Of a stretch of 7,517 bases of DNA, positions 1-6,316 are shown in pieces. A model generated the notes under the pieces. It searched no databases. It saw nothing but the letters and a program-made list of their open reading frames with translations, and had not been told where the DNA came from. How positions within the stretch are numbered: the stretch's first letter is position 1; each line of letters begins with the position of its first letter. Origin of the DNA: an uncultured Phycisphaerales bacterium. Lineage in GTDB: Bacteria > Planctomycetota > Phycisphaerae > Sedimentisphaerales > Anaerobacaceae. The stretch is from positions 1 through 7,517 of the forward strand of contig CALMMH010001142.1 in the NCBI GenBank assembly GCA_937868145.1, written 5' to 3'. The translations under genes were made by a program, and so were the position numbers.

Positions 1-2
1 TG

Positions 3-1070
3 GATACGCCGTATGAACTGCAGAAACGGATGCAGGATATCTCCGGCCGAATCGAGGGCGGGCATTTTGATTACGTCCGGGCCCGGCAGGGCGGTCTCGA
101 CGCTCTGTTCATGGCCGTCTACGTGTCCCCGGAATACGAAGCCAAGGGCGGCGCCAAGGCGTATGCCGAGGAGACGATCGACATGGTGGAGGGCTTCGCT
201 CGCCAGTGGCCCGACAAGTTTGTTCTCGCCCGTTCGGCCGGCGAGGTCCGCTCGCAGTTCGGCGCCGGGCGCGTTTCGCTCTGCCTGGCCGTTGAGAACG
301 GCTCCGCCATTGAAGGAGATGTGAATAATCTGGATTATTTCTATTCGCGCGGCGTCCGGTACATCACCTTGACGCACTCGAAGAACAACCAGATCTGTGA
401 TTCGTCTTTCGACGAGGGGCCCCAGTGGCGCGGGTTGAGTCCCTTGGGCAGGCAGGTGGTGGCCCGGATGAACCGCCTGGGGATGATCGTGGATGTCTCG
501 CACGTTTCGGACGAAGCCTTCTATCAGGTGATGGAGATCTCGAAATCGCCGGTGGTTGCGACTCATTCCTCGTGCCGGCATTTCACGCCGGGATGGCATC
601 GGAACATGAGCGACGACATGATCCGACTGCTGGCGAAGAAACGGGGCGTCATTCAAGTGAATTTCGGATCCATGTTCATTGGTGCGACGACCAACGCTGA
701 ATTTGTACAGACTCGGAATGATATTCGACGGCACATTGTCGAAAACCGTCTGGAGGGGGACGAGAGGGACCGCTACATTCGGCAGCGATGGGAAGCGGTT
801 TCGTTCAGCAAGGTTCGCGTCTCCGACGTGGCGGCCCATATCGACCACATTGTCCGACTGGTGGGTGTCGAGTCTGTTGGTTTGGGGTCCGATTTCGATG
901 GCGTGACAGAGGTTCCCGTGGGCTTGGAGGACGTGTCCTGCTACCCGAACTTGATCCATGAGCTACTCCGGAAGGGGTATAGCGAAGGAGATATTCGAAA
1001 GATCTGCGGAGAGAACTTCCTGCGGGTTTGGGCCGAGGTGATGGAGGCTGGTGCGAAAGAGGACCACTAG
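3..1070 (+). CDS. Membrane dipeptidase, peptidase family M19 (5' end missing)
   Basis: Zinc-dependent dipeptidase of the renal (membrane) dipeptidase family, which hydrolyses dipeptides with a binuclear metal centre. The frame is open to the left edge and begins D-T-P-Y-E-L, which aligns with the D of the family's H-x-D metal motif, so the His and the true start lie outside the window. The ATG at 30 is internal. By comparison with human DPEP1, the remaining key residues are present: the bridging Glu in A-V-E-N-G (codon 294), the His of T-L-T-H-S (375), the metal His residues in D-V-S-H-V-S (501) and A-T-H-S-S (564), the Arg in H-R-N-M (600), and the S-D-F-D-G segment (888-902). The family ending is also intact: G-L-E-D-V, then Y-P-N-L-I, then E-N-F-L-R-V. 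No residue looks lost, so it is probably active. Bacterial members are cytoplasmic or exported; the missing N-terminus prevents a choice. The family call is firm; the natural substrate is not shown. Confidence 0.95.
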   Translation, partial: DTPYELQKRMQDISGRIEGGHFDYVRARQGGLDALFMAVYVSPEYEAKGGAKAYAEETIDMVEGFARQWPDKFVLARSAGEVRSQFGAGRVSLCLAVENGSAIEGDVNNLDYFYSRGVRYITLTHSKNNQICDSSFDEGPQWRGLSPLGRQVVARMNRLGMIVDVSHVSDEAFYQVMEISKSPVVATHSSCRHFTPGWHRNMSDDMIRLLAKKRGVIQVNFGSMFIGATTNAEFVQTRNDIRRHIVENRLEGDERDRYIRQRWEAVSFSKVRVSDVAAHIDHIVRLVGVESVGLGSDFDGVTEVPVGLEDVSCYPNLIHELLRKGYSEGDIRKICGENFLRVWAEVMEAGAKEDH

Positions 1071-1544
1071 GGGGGGGCTCGCGACCAACACCGAGGGATA
1101 CTGTTTGCCGATGCCGGGACAGGGGGACTAAAAAAAACTTGTGTTGTGCCTTCTTTTTGTGCTTGCCTCCAGGGTGTCGAGGCAGTAGACTATTATCGCC
1201 CTTGCACCATGTGGTATGACAACGAAGCGAACTATGAGGGCCAAGCTTTACCTGACAGTGGTGTATACGAGCGAGTTTTTGGCGACGCATCTTGCAGAAT
1301 GTGTGTGCCCCACTTGGTCGGTCGTATGGTTATGTGTTTTATTGCCGGCGAGAGGCTTCAGGGAAGCGACGAGAAACCTAACACGGGATGGTATTTCGGG
1401 CAAGGATGAGCGTGGGTCAATGTAGGGACGCACGAAGACAGCCGCTGGTTTCCCTTTGGGAGGATAAGAGCGGCCGATCTTGTGTCCACCCACGTTTTCG
1501 AACAGGGAGCGGCGGCGAAGAATGTGATGAAGGGAGGGAGAGAT
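1071..1544. other. Gene-poor intergenic region
   Basis: About 470 bases with no convincing gene. The open frames here are short, lack a Shine-Dalgarno sequence and have unlikely composition. After the dipeptidase stop there is a G run (1070-1077) but no hairpin-plus-T terminator. Bases 1117-1131 carry two near-copies of GGGAC followed by a run of A; this resembles half of the short GGGAC repeats seen around REP-type elements, but no second half is visible. A 6-bp hairpin (1164-1169 with 1179-1184) has no T tract. A weak promoter-like pair lies at TTGCCT (1163-1168) and TAGACT (1186-1191), spaced 17 bases apart. It could serve the downstream membrane protein gene with a long leader. Confidence 0.5.
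1531..1537 (+). promoter_or_regulatory. Ribosome binding site that decides the start at 1545
   Basis: AGGGAGG ends 7 bases before the ATG at 1545. The longer reading frame could start with GTG at 1482, but that codon has no comparable site in front of it, and the extra 21 residues have no recognisable feature. The ATG is therefore preferred. Confidence 0.75.
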
Positions 1545-2756
1545 ATGTGCGATTGGATGCATAGTGCTGCGAGTTCGGGATTGGCGGAGTACTTCTACGA
1601 AATGGCGGTGCGCCGGGACGATGGACGGCGTGTTCCCATAGAGACAAATGCCATCGATATCCTGGATTCTCACTTCCGGTGTCTGGATGTTCCCGTTCCC
1701 TGCTCGCGAGCCAAGCCCTTTTTGCCGGGTTTGGCAATGCCGTCAACGGACTTGCGGATTCCGACTCCGATCACGGTGCACGTGGATCATTGCCCTCAGT
1801 GCGCTGCGGACCTTCGGACTCTGCGGGAACTGGGTCTCACCGGGGAGCAGGCGCAGTCGCTTCAGCGACTCTATGAACGGACCCGTTCGCGAAGAGGCAG
1901 GCTTTGGCGGAGGTGTGTGGAAGAAAACAACGCCATGCCTCAAGTTGTTTTCGACATCGCCGAGCGTCCGGATTCCGGCGTGGCCACTGTTTACAGCACG
2001 ATTGACGAAGGTCAAGGGGTTGCTGCGGCGCCCGGGGATCCCTACAGCGATTACCCCATCCGAGTCGTAATCATTCGTCGCAAGCCGCAGTCGGTTCTTT
2101 CTCGCAGTCGGGGTGTTCTGAGAGGCGCTGCCCTCCGTCCTTTGGCCAGAAGGATCTTGAAGCCCGCCATGGCGGTTGCCGCTGTGTTTGTCCTGGTCGC
2201 CCTTTTTCACTATACGCAGAGCACTTCCGGGGTGGCTCTGGCCGACGTGGTGCGAGCCTTCGGCCAGGCGAAGAATGTCCGCATTGTGGGATTCGATCCG
2301 GTCTCAGAGGAGGCCATCTACGAACTCTGGGTTGCCCGCGACCTGAATCTCGTGGGTCAGATTACGGATCGGGAATGCATTGTCTACGATCTGGCCATAG
2401 GAGAGAAAGAGGATATTGGAGCAGGGAAGGTCTACTCGCTCGACAATGCTTCGCTGGCGAACGTGAGGACTTTCATGGAGAGATGCCTGGGGTTCTCGTT
2501 CGCGGATATCCCGTCGGACGCCGCGTGGTGCCGCACAGGCTTGAACGGCAACCTGTACGTGTACGAGATCACCTGGATGAGAAAGACGTACGCGGGTCGC
2601 GACATGCCGGTGAAGTACGAGGTGGTCGTCGATGTGACGACGAAGCTGCCGGTGTGCCTGCGTATGTTCTACTGGGATTCGTTCGAGATGGATTGGATGT
2701 CCGGCACGGTGGTGGTGTTGAAGTACCTTGCCGACGTTGATGTGGAATCCTTTTAG
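1545..2756 (+). CDS. Single-pass membrane protein with zinc-finger-like motif, anti-sigma-type
   Basis: A 403-residue protein in three parts. The cytoplasmic N-terminal part (about residues 1-205) carries H-V-D-H-C-P-Q-C (1779-1802, residues 79-86). This fits the H-x3-C-x2-C signature of zinc-finger anti-sigma factors (zf-HC2 type), but sits later in the protein than usual. One hydrophobic segment follows (about 2166-2213, residues 208-223), flanked by R-R-I-L-K on the inner side. The outer part (about 225-403) starts A-L-A-D-V-V-R-A-F and contains E-L-W-V-A-R and F-A-D-I-P motifs. I recall similar outer domains in Phycisphaerae proteins that accompany ECF sigma factors. The inferred role is a membrane sensor or anti-sigma factor that binds a regulator inside and senses something outside. 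No sigma factor gene is next to it, so the partner is unknown; it could also be a degenerate family member. The topology is well supported, the anti-sigma role only moderately. Confidence 0.7.
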   Translation: MCDWMHSAASSGLAEYFYEMAVRRDDGRRVPIETNAIDILDSHFRCLDVPVPCSRAKPFLPGLAMPSTDLRIPTPITVHVDHCPQCAADLRTLRELGLTGEQAQSLQRLYERTRSRRGRLWRRCVEENNAMPQVVFDIAERPDSGVATVYSTIDEGQGVAAAPGDPYSDYPIRVVIIRRKPQSVLSRSRGVLRGAALRPLARRILKPAMAVAAVFVLVALFHYTQSTSGVALADVVRAFGQAKNVRIVGFDPVSEEAIYELWVARDLNLVGQITDRECIVYDLAIGEKEDIGAGKVYSLDNASLANVRTFMERCLGFSFADIPSDAAWCRTGLNGNLYVYEITWMRKTYAGRDMPVKYEVVVDVTTKLPVCLRMFYWDSFEMDWMSGTVVVLKYLADVDVESF

Positions 2757-3099
2757 GCGGATCCGTCGGTTGCGCGGCGAGGGAAGACAGTTGTTGAACC
2801 TGGGGGATGCGTCGGTCTTCCTGGGTGCTGGGGGCCTCAGGAAATCACGCTCATAATGGGGGAACGTGGCTACCCCGGTTGGCAGTGTGTTTCGAGGACT
2901 CGCCTGGAGGCGGCCTTCGACGTGAACGGCATGATGTCGTGGCACGCCGAGTTGACATTCACCCTCAAATCCGATAAACTGGCTTTTGTTGGAGCGGCCG
3001 TTGCGCCGGCGTGTCCAGGCCGTAGAGCAATGGTCCGGCATAGGATGATGTGCCGCAAGGTCGGGGAATACAAAATGATCGCTGTGAGGGTGGCTTGCC
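2757..3099. other. Intergenic region with leader of the dockerin protein gene
   Basis: About 340 bases without a supported gene. After the upstream stop, GGAAGAC (2781-2787) can pair with GTCTTCC about 24 bases later, but no T run follows, so it is not a clear terminator. The second half holds the promoter candidate at 2952-2980 and a leader of roughly 110 bases. The leader has a small hairpin, CGGCA (3036-3040) with TGCCG (3051-3055). The open frames across this stretch, including a long minus-strand one, look like shadows: they are rich in His and Arg and have no start signals. Confidence 0.5.
2952..2980 (+). promoter_or_regulatory. Sigma70-like promoter for the dockerin protein gene
   Basis: A perfect TTGACA (2952-2957) is followed after 17 bases by TAAACT (2975-2980, four of six consensus positions). 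Transcription would start near 2987, about 113 bases before the GTG start at 3100. The spacing and the perfect -35 make this a reasonable candidate; there is no experimental evidence. Confidence 0.5.
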
Positions 3100-3861
3100 G
3101 TGAGGGCGTTCCGTACAATTGGACTTGTTGTGGTTCTCGCTTCAGTTGCGCATGCCGCCGTGTGGACGACCGTCTACCGATATGATGAAATCACGCCCTT
3201 GGGCATAGTCGATCCGAACCAAACGGCGGTATATCGCGACGTCATGGTGGGCACGCATCTGGTCCTGATCGTCAGCTCGGACAGCGATAGATTTTGGGCG
3301 GGGACTCTGTACACATCTTGGGACGATGCAGCCTACGGTGTGCTGAGCGCCAGGGGATACGGTCCGGTATGGAAGAATTACGAGGAATCCTGCCTGGATG
3401 CAGCCGGACGGGGTGCATTGGTCCAGGAGTACCCGGGCATGGGAGCAGGGTTCTCGCTCTCGACCGGCGACAACTTCGGCGTACCTGGCTGGGACCCTCT
3501 TGCCGGCGACTGGTTCGTCCTCGACTATTATGCCCAATCGCGCGGTTCCTGTGACGTCATGCTCTACAGTGGTATCGCAAGCTCCCAAGTCCTTGTGGAG
3601 ACTCTCTCTTTCACGCACGTGGCGTCCAGGGACTTCAATGGCGACCACATCGTCGACTTCAAGGACCTTGCGATTCTGTCTTCCCGATGGCGCACGACAA
3701 CCGATTCCGATCCGAACGGTCCCAACGCGAAGCTGGATCTGAATTCAGATCAACGGATCGACAGCCAGGATCTGGCTTTCTTCAGCGAGTACTGGCTCGA
3801 ACGAACCGACTTCGTCGAGTCTGCGGCCGACCCGAACGAGCCGCCTTTGGATTCACAATAG
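3100..3861 (+). CDS. Secreted protein with C-terminal dockerin-like repeats
   Basis: A 253-residue exported protein starting at GTG 3100. GAGGG (3086-3090) lies 9 bases upstream, and an in-frame stop at 3085 excludes a longer form. Residues 1-19 or so (M-R-A-F-R-T then a hydrophobic core, V-A-H-A-A) are a signal peptide. Residues about 20-175 form an unrecognised beta-rich domain with aromatic, Gly and Asp content; similar domains occur beside dockerins in Phycisphaerae. The C-terminus has two dockerin-type calcium loops: D-F-N-G-D-H-I-V-D-F-K-D-L (from 3631, residue 178) and D-L-N-S-D-Q-R-I-D-S-Q-D-L (from 3736, residue 213). Each is followed by a short helix ending in R-W or Y-W. The Asp/Asn positions expected to bind calcium are intact. 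Dockerins normally bind cohesins; no cohesin is visible here. After the dockerin comes a short Asp/Glu/Pro-rich end. Its stop is 5 bases from that of the opposing gene. Confidence 0.85.
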   Translation: MRAFRTIGLVVVLASVAHAAVWTTVYRYDEITPLGIVDPNQTAVYRDVMVGTHLVLIVSSDSDRFWAGTLYTSWDDAAYGVLSARGYGPVWKNYEESCLDAAGRGALVQEYPGMGAGFSLSTGDNFGVPGWDPLAGDWFVLDYYAQSRGSCDVMLYSGIASSQVLVETLSFTHVASRDFNGDHIVDFKDLAILSSRWRTTTDSDPNGPNAKLDLNSDQRIDSQDLAFFSEYWLERTDFVESAADPNEPPLDSQ

Positions 3862-3866
3862 GACGA

Positions 3867-5672
3867 TCACGGGGTGCAAGCTTCGGTGGTCTTGTAGTAC
3901 CAATTGGAGAAGACCGTACAGCCAAAGACCGGATCCATGACGCATGGGGTGTACTGCCGGGAAATTATCTCGTGTGTTGAACAAGTGCCGCTGGCAGCAG
4001 GCCCGCATCCCCACACTTCGAAGAAGAAGATATACAGACCCTGGCAGTCTGCGCCCACTTGGGTACACGTCACAATATCCTCTTCCTGGATGAGTCTGTT
4101 GCAGGCGTAGCCGGTTGTTCCTCCGACAGTGTCTTTGGTTGCGGCGTCAGGAATCCCGGCGAATTCGCCCGTGATCGGCTGGTCGGACAGCAACAGGGCC
4201 GTGCCTTCCGTCCACTCCAGCGGCAGGGAAGCGACGCTTTTCGGATAGTAGAATGTTTTGTTCGATAGATCGACCAGCCAGACGTACTGGTTGTCCACAT
4301 GGTCGACGACGACGAAATGGCTTTTGCTCGGAAGGTGCAGAATTGCCTTGGCTGTCCCCAGGTTCCGCAGACCGGCCACATCGGTCTTTACGATCCTTCC
4401 GTAGAGACCCGATTCCTGGGCGGACTGCTTCAGATCGTACAGATTCGTGACGCCGGCGGTGTTCACGAGATCTGTCATGGCGGCGTGAGGAACCGGCTTG
4501 CCGAACTGGGAGGCCACGTGCTGGAGAGCCACGGTCGCGCAGTTCTGGTATCGTTTGCCTTCCCCCAACCCATAGGCTAGACGTTCCCCCAACAGCGTAT
4601 CCATGTCTGTCTCGCCGGAGTTGACATAAAGGCTTGAAGACGCCGCCGCAGGGGTGAGATACTCAACCAGGGCGTTCAGGGCCAAATCCACGGCAAAACG
4701 GTTCAGTGCCGGGGCTGCCGTGCTGACAACCTTGATATTGCTCCACTGCTCCACGGTCGGCATTTGATTCTCTTCACCAACGTTCTTTCGTTCAACGACG
4801 ACGGAGGAAGGCACCCACTGTCCGTCGAACGAGGCGTAGTCGGAAAGTCTGTAGCTGACCTCGAATCCACTGGAGGTCGTCAACGTGGCCGACGTTACAG
4901 CGTAGTTCTTCGCGGGGTCCAAGTTCACTTGGGTCGCAGAGCCGTCAGAATGCGCAATTGATAAGTGAATCGTCTTTACGGCGCCATCAAAGGAGTTGGT
5001 GGCCACGATGTCTGCGTCCGCAAGGCTGTCATAAGAAAACTTGTCGTTGCCCCAGGGAATCAGGCCTGCCGTCAGAGGACCGTTCACGCTTCGCGGCAGT
5101 CTGTTGTCGACATCGACAACGACCGTCTCTCCGCCATTGCAGGTGGTCGCGTATCCCTGTCCATCCCAGGTGAAAACGCGATACTTGTTCACATCCGGTT
5201 GAAACGCATCGATCAATGGGTTCGTCGCTACAGTCGCGTCCGGCCTGATCGAATCGGTACGCGAACTCGTGGTGATTTCCCAGCGGAACCGCTCGCCGTC
5301 GTAGTCAACGACTTCGGTGGACGTCATCGTATAGGTGTTGGCGAGCTTATACTTCACGTTGAACGGGATGGCCTTGAGCTCCAGTTCCTGAGGGTCGGTC
5401 GACGTCTCATTCTTGGCGGTGTCCGCCTTGTACTCGGTGACGGCCTGGGCTATTTTCTCGTCGATGGTTGCGGAATCCGTGATCACGGGATCGCGTCTCT
5501 CGTAGTGCGTCCCCTGGATCGTCCCGGCGGAAATCCAGGTCTTTCGCGGTTGGCTCGTCAGTTGCTTGAGAATACTCTCGGTCTTTGCCTGATCCAGCGT
5601 AGTTTGCGAAAAGGCGGCAGAGGGTAAGCAAAGGGACACAGCAACTGTGCACAGAATGACCGCGGTCTTCAT
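3867..5672 (-). CDS. Secreted C39-like cysteine peptidase with Cys-rich C-terminal tail
   Basis: A 601-residue exported protein. The ATG at 5672 is chosen because a signal peptide follows at once (M-K-T-A-V-I-L-C, cleavage likely after A-F-S, residue 22) and AAGGAG sits 7 bases upstream. The frame runs open to 6152, but that extension has no coding character. Residues about 23-340 are a beta-rich domain with many Thr, Val and Asp residues, loosely like LolA-type lipoprotein-carrier folds; I cannot name it firmly. Residues about 370-485 match peptidase C39. Cys378 is in Q-N-C-A-T-V-A-L, His452 in K-S-H-F-V-V-V-D, and Asp468 in W-L-V-D-L-S. The His-Asp spacing of 16 equals that of C39 domains in bacteriocin exporters. 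The usual Gln six residues before the Cys is absent. After D-T-V-G-G (4119-4124) comes an 83-residue tail with eight Cys, probably disulfide-bonded outside the cytoplasm. There is no ABC transporter or membrane domain. Its substrate is unknown, and it may be a catalytically dead binding domain. Confidence 0.8.
   Translation of the reverse strand: MKTAVILCTVAVSLCLPSAAFSQTTLDQAKTESILKQLTSQPRKTWISAGTIQGTHYERRDPVITDSATIDEKIAQAVTEYKADTAKNETSTDPQELELKAIPFNVKYKLANTYTMTSTEVVDYDGERFRWEITTSSRTDSIRPDATVATNPLIDAFQPDVNKYRVFTWDGQGYATTCNGGETVVVDVDNRLPRSVNGPLTAGLIPWGNDKFSYDSLADADIVATNSFDGAVKTIHLSIAHSDGSATQVNLDPAKNYAVTSATLTTSSGFEVSYRLSDYASFDGQWVPSSVVVERKNVGEENQMPTVEQWSNIKVVSTAAPALNRFAVDLALNALVEYLTPAAASSSLYVNSGETDMDTLLGERLAYGLGEGKRYQNCATVALQHVASQFGKPVPHAAMTDLVNTAGVTNLYDLKQSAQESGLYGRIVKTDVAGLRNLGTAKAILHLPSKSHFVVVDHVDNQYVWLVDLSNKTFYYPKSVASLPLEWTEGTALLLSDQPITGEFAGIPDAATKDTVGGTTGYACNRLIQEEDIVTCTQVGADCQGLYIFFFEVWGCGPAASGTCSTHEIISRQYTPCVMDPVFGCTVFSNWYYKTTEACTP
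3870..4118 (-). other. Cysteine-rich C-terminal module of the C39-like protein
   Basis: This is the last 83 residues of the protein, starting right after the Gly-Gly pair. It holds eight cysteines (for example in Y-A-C-N, V-T-C-T, A-D-C-Q, W-G-C-G and F-G-C-T), while the rest of the mature protein has only two. The even number and the exported location suggest four disulfide bonds. The aromatic stretch Y-I-F-F-F-E-V-W lies in its middle. I do not recognise the fold. Confidence 0.6.
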
Positions 5673-5679
5673 AGGCGTT

Positions 5680-5685
5680 CTCCTT
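5680..5685 (-). promoter_or_regulatory. Ribosome binding site fixing the C39-like start
   Basis: On the minus strand the transcript reads GGAAGGAGAACGCCT and then ATG. AAGGAG lies 7 bases before the ATG at 5672. This selects the start with a signal peptide over the long upstream open extension. Confidence 0.75.
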
Positions 5686-5749
5686 CCACGTTTTGGATAA
5701 TGATCGCTCCGCACTAACATAGGCCTCGAACTTCTCAATGTCGGCATAA

Positions 5750-5778
5750 ACTTTACCGCAGCCCCACAGGCTCTGCAA
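5750..5778 (-). promoter_or_regulatory. Weak sigma70-like promoter for the C39-like gene
   Basis: On the minus strand TTGCAG (5778-5773) is followed after 17 bases by TAAAGT (5755-5750). These match three and four of six consensus bases. It would give a leader of about 70 bases before the ATG at 5672. The spacing is ideal but the boxes are weak, so this is tentative. Confidence 0.3.
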
Positions 5779-6008
5779 GGTTCCATTTCGCATTTTACCA
5801 AAATTTGGCGGCCCCTCCATCCTGGGGTGTTTCTTCCGGCAATCGTACCGTCGCGACAGTGCTGGCGGCGGTTGTGGGACCGCAATTGCCGGGGGATGAG
5901 CATCGGCTCCGCGGAGGGAGTTGGATAGGATACAAACATGACCTGGTTGATGGGAGAACCACACATTGTGGGGTGGGGGCGGGAGTTGAAAACTCGAGAG
6001 GAAGGGAC

Positions 6009-6038
6009 TTGACTCCCTGGAGAAAGGGGGGGTATAGT
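6009..6038 (+). promoter_or_regulatory. Strong sigma70-like promoter
   Basis: TTGACT (6009-6014, five of six consensus bases) and TATAGT (6033-6038, five of six) are separated by 18 bases, with a G-rich spacer. Transcription should start near 6045. No protein gene begins close downstream; the next features are hairpins and a terminator. The promoter therefore most likely drives an untranslated RNA or a long regulatory leader. Confidence 0.65.
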
Positions 6039-6044
6039 GATTAT

Positions 6045-6220
6045 GAAAGTCTGGCTGGCCGGAACAAACGTGCCTTGCCGGTCATAGACTGGGGGCATGT
6101 AACGGCCTGGCGTCAGTTCAGCTGGATGTCTGAACGGCATAGGGCTGCTCATTGAAGAGCGGTCACAAGTGGGATATCTAACGCCTCGGACGGAACCGTG
6201 GGTTCTGTCCGGGGCTTTTT
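6045..6220 (+). ncRNA. Candidate structured small RNA or attenuator leader
   Basis: A unit of about 175 bases framed by a strong promoter and a strong intrinsic terminator, with no convincing coding frame. It can fold into three hairpins before the terminator. Hairpin one: 6048-6052 with 6086-6090, continued by GGCCGG (6057-6062) with CCGGTC (6078-6083), leaving a 15-base loop. Hairpin two: GTTCAG (6116-6121) with CTGAAC (6130-6135). Hairpin three: CTGCTC (6145-6150) with GAGCGG (6157-6162). I compared it by memory with 6S RNA, SRP RNA, tmRNA, RNase P RNA and common riboswitches and saw none of their signature motifs. It could be a free small RNA. Alternatively it could be a leader whose terminator controls the secreted DUF5648 protein gene starting 96 bases later. 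I found no clear alternative antiterminator pairing. Confidence 0.5.
6183..6220 (+). terminator. Strong intrinsic terminator
   Basis: A 15-bp stem (6183-6197 with 6201-6215, two G-U pairs) closes a 3-base loop and is followed by TTTTTCTTT. It lies between the hairpin region that starts at 6045 and the ATG at 6317. No plus-strand protein gene ends in front of it. Its likely job is to end the candidate small RNA or to act as an attenuator. Confidence 0.85.
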
Positions 6221-6303
6221 CTTTGGGTTCTCATGCATGTCCATCATGGGGAAACGATGGTTTTTGACAGGTCGGAACGAGGCATTGGAGCCTGTCGAAG
6301 AAG

Positions 6304-6310
6304 AGGAGGT
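6304..6310 (+). promoter_or_regulatory. Ribosome binding site fixing the start at 6317
   Basis: AGGAGGT, a full Shine-Dalgarno match, ends 6 bases before the ATG at 6317. The in-frame ATG at 6233 lies just after the terminator T run, has no such site, and would put 28 polar residues before the signal peptide. Confidence 0.85.
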
Positions 6311-6316
6311 CTGGAA

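Larger units (their letters stand above)
5673..6008. other. Divergent intergenic region upstream of the C39-like gene
   Basis: About 335 bases between the start of the minus-strand gene and the plus-strand promoter at 6009. I see no supported gene. The plus-strand open frame from 5805 lacks a ribosome binding site and has Arg/Gly/Trp-rich shadow composition. On the minus strand there is AAGGAG at 5685-5680 and a weak promoter candidate. An odd palindrome, CCAAA-A-TTTGG, lies near 5788-5798 and could be an operator, but nothing else supports that. Confidence 0.45.

Noticed and set aside
1216..1425. 69-codon plus-strand open frame in the intergenic region
   Set aside because: No ribosome binding site, no recognisable motif, and its Cys/Trp/Arg content is not convincing.
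1248..1746. Minus-strand open frames of 109 and 141 codons
   Set aside because: They overlap the start of the membrane protein gene, and their Arg/Ser/His-rich composition is typical of shadows.
2304..3041. 245-codon minus-strand open frame
   Set aside because: It is antisense to the outer domain of the membrane protein, is His/Arg-rich, and has no start signal or recognisable domain.
5673..6152. Upstream extension of the C39-like protein on the minus strand
   Set aside because: The frame is open but Arg/Pro/Ser-rich and without a ribosome binding site. A signal peptide and AAGGAG mark the start at 5672, and the extension would cross the strong plus-strand promoter.
5805..6155. 116-codon plus-strand open frame ending before the terminator at 6183
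   Set aside because: It was considered as the gene that the terminator serves. It has no Shine-Dalgarno, the composition is poor, and the promoter at 6009 lies inside it.
6264..6292. TTGACA as promoter of the DUF5648 gene
   Set aside because: The -35 is perfect, but no -10-like hexamer lies at the right distance; the position holds GGAGCC. It also forms part of a small GACAGG/CCTGTC hairpin.
6233..6316. Earlier ATG for the DUF5648 protein
   Set aside because: It lies just after the terminator T run, lacks a ribosome binding site, and would bury the signal peptide.
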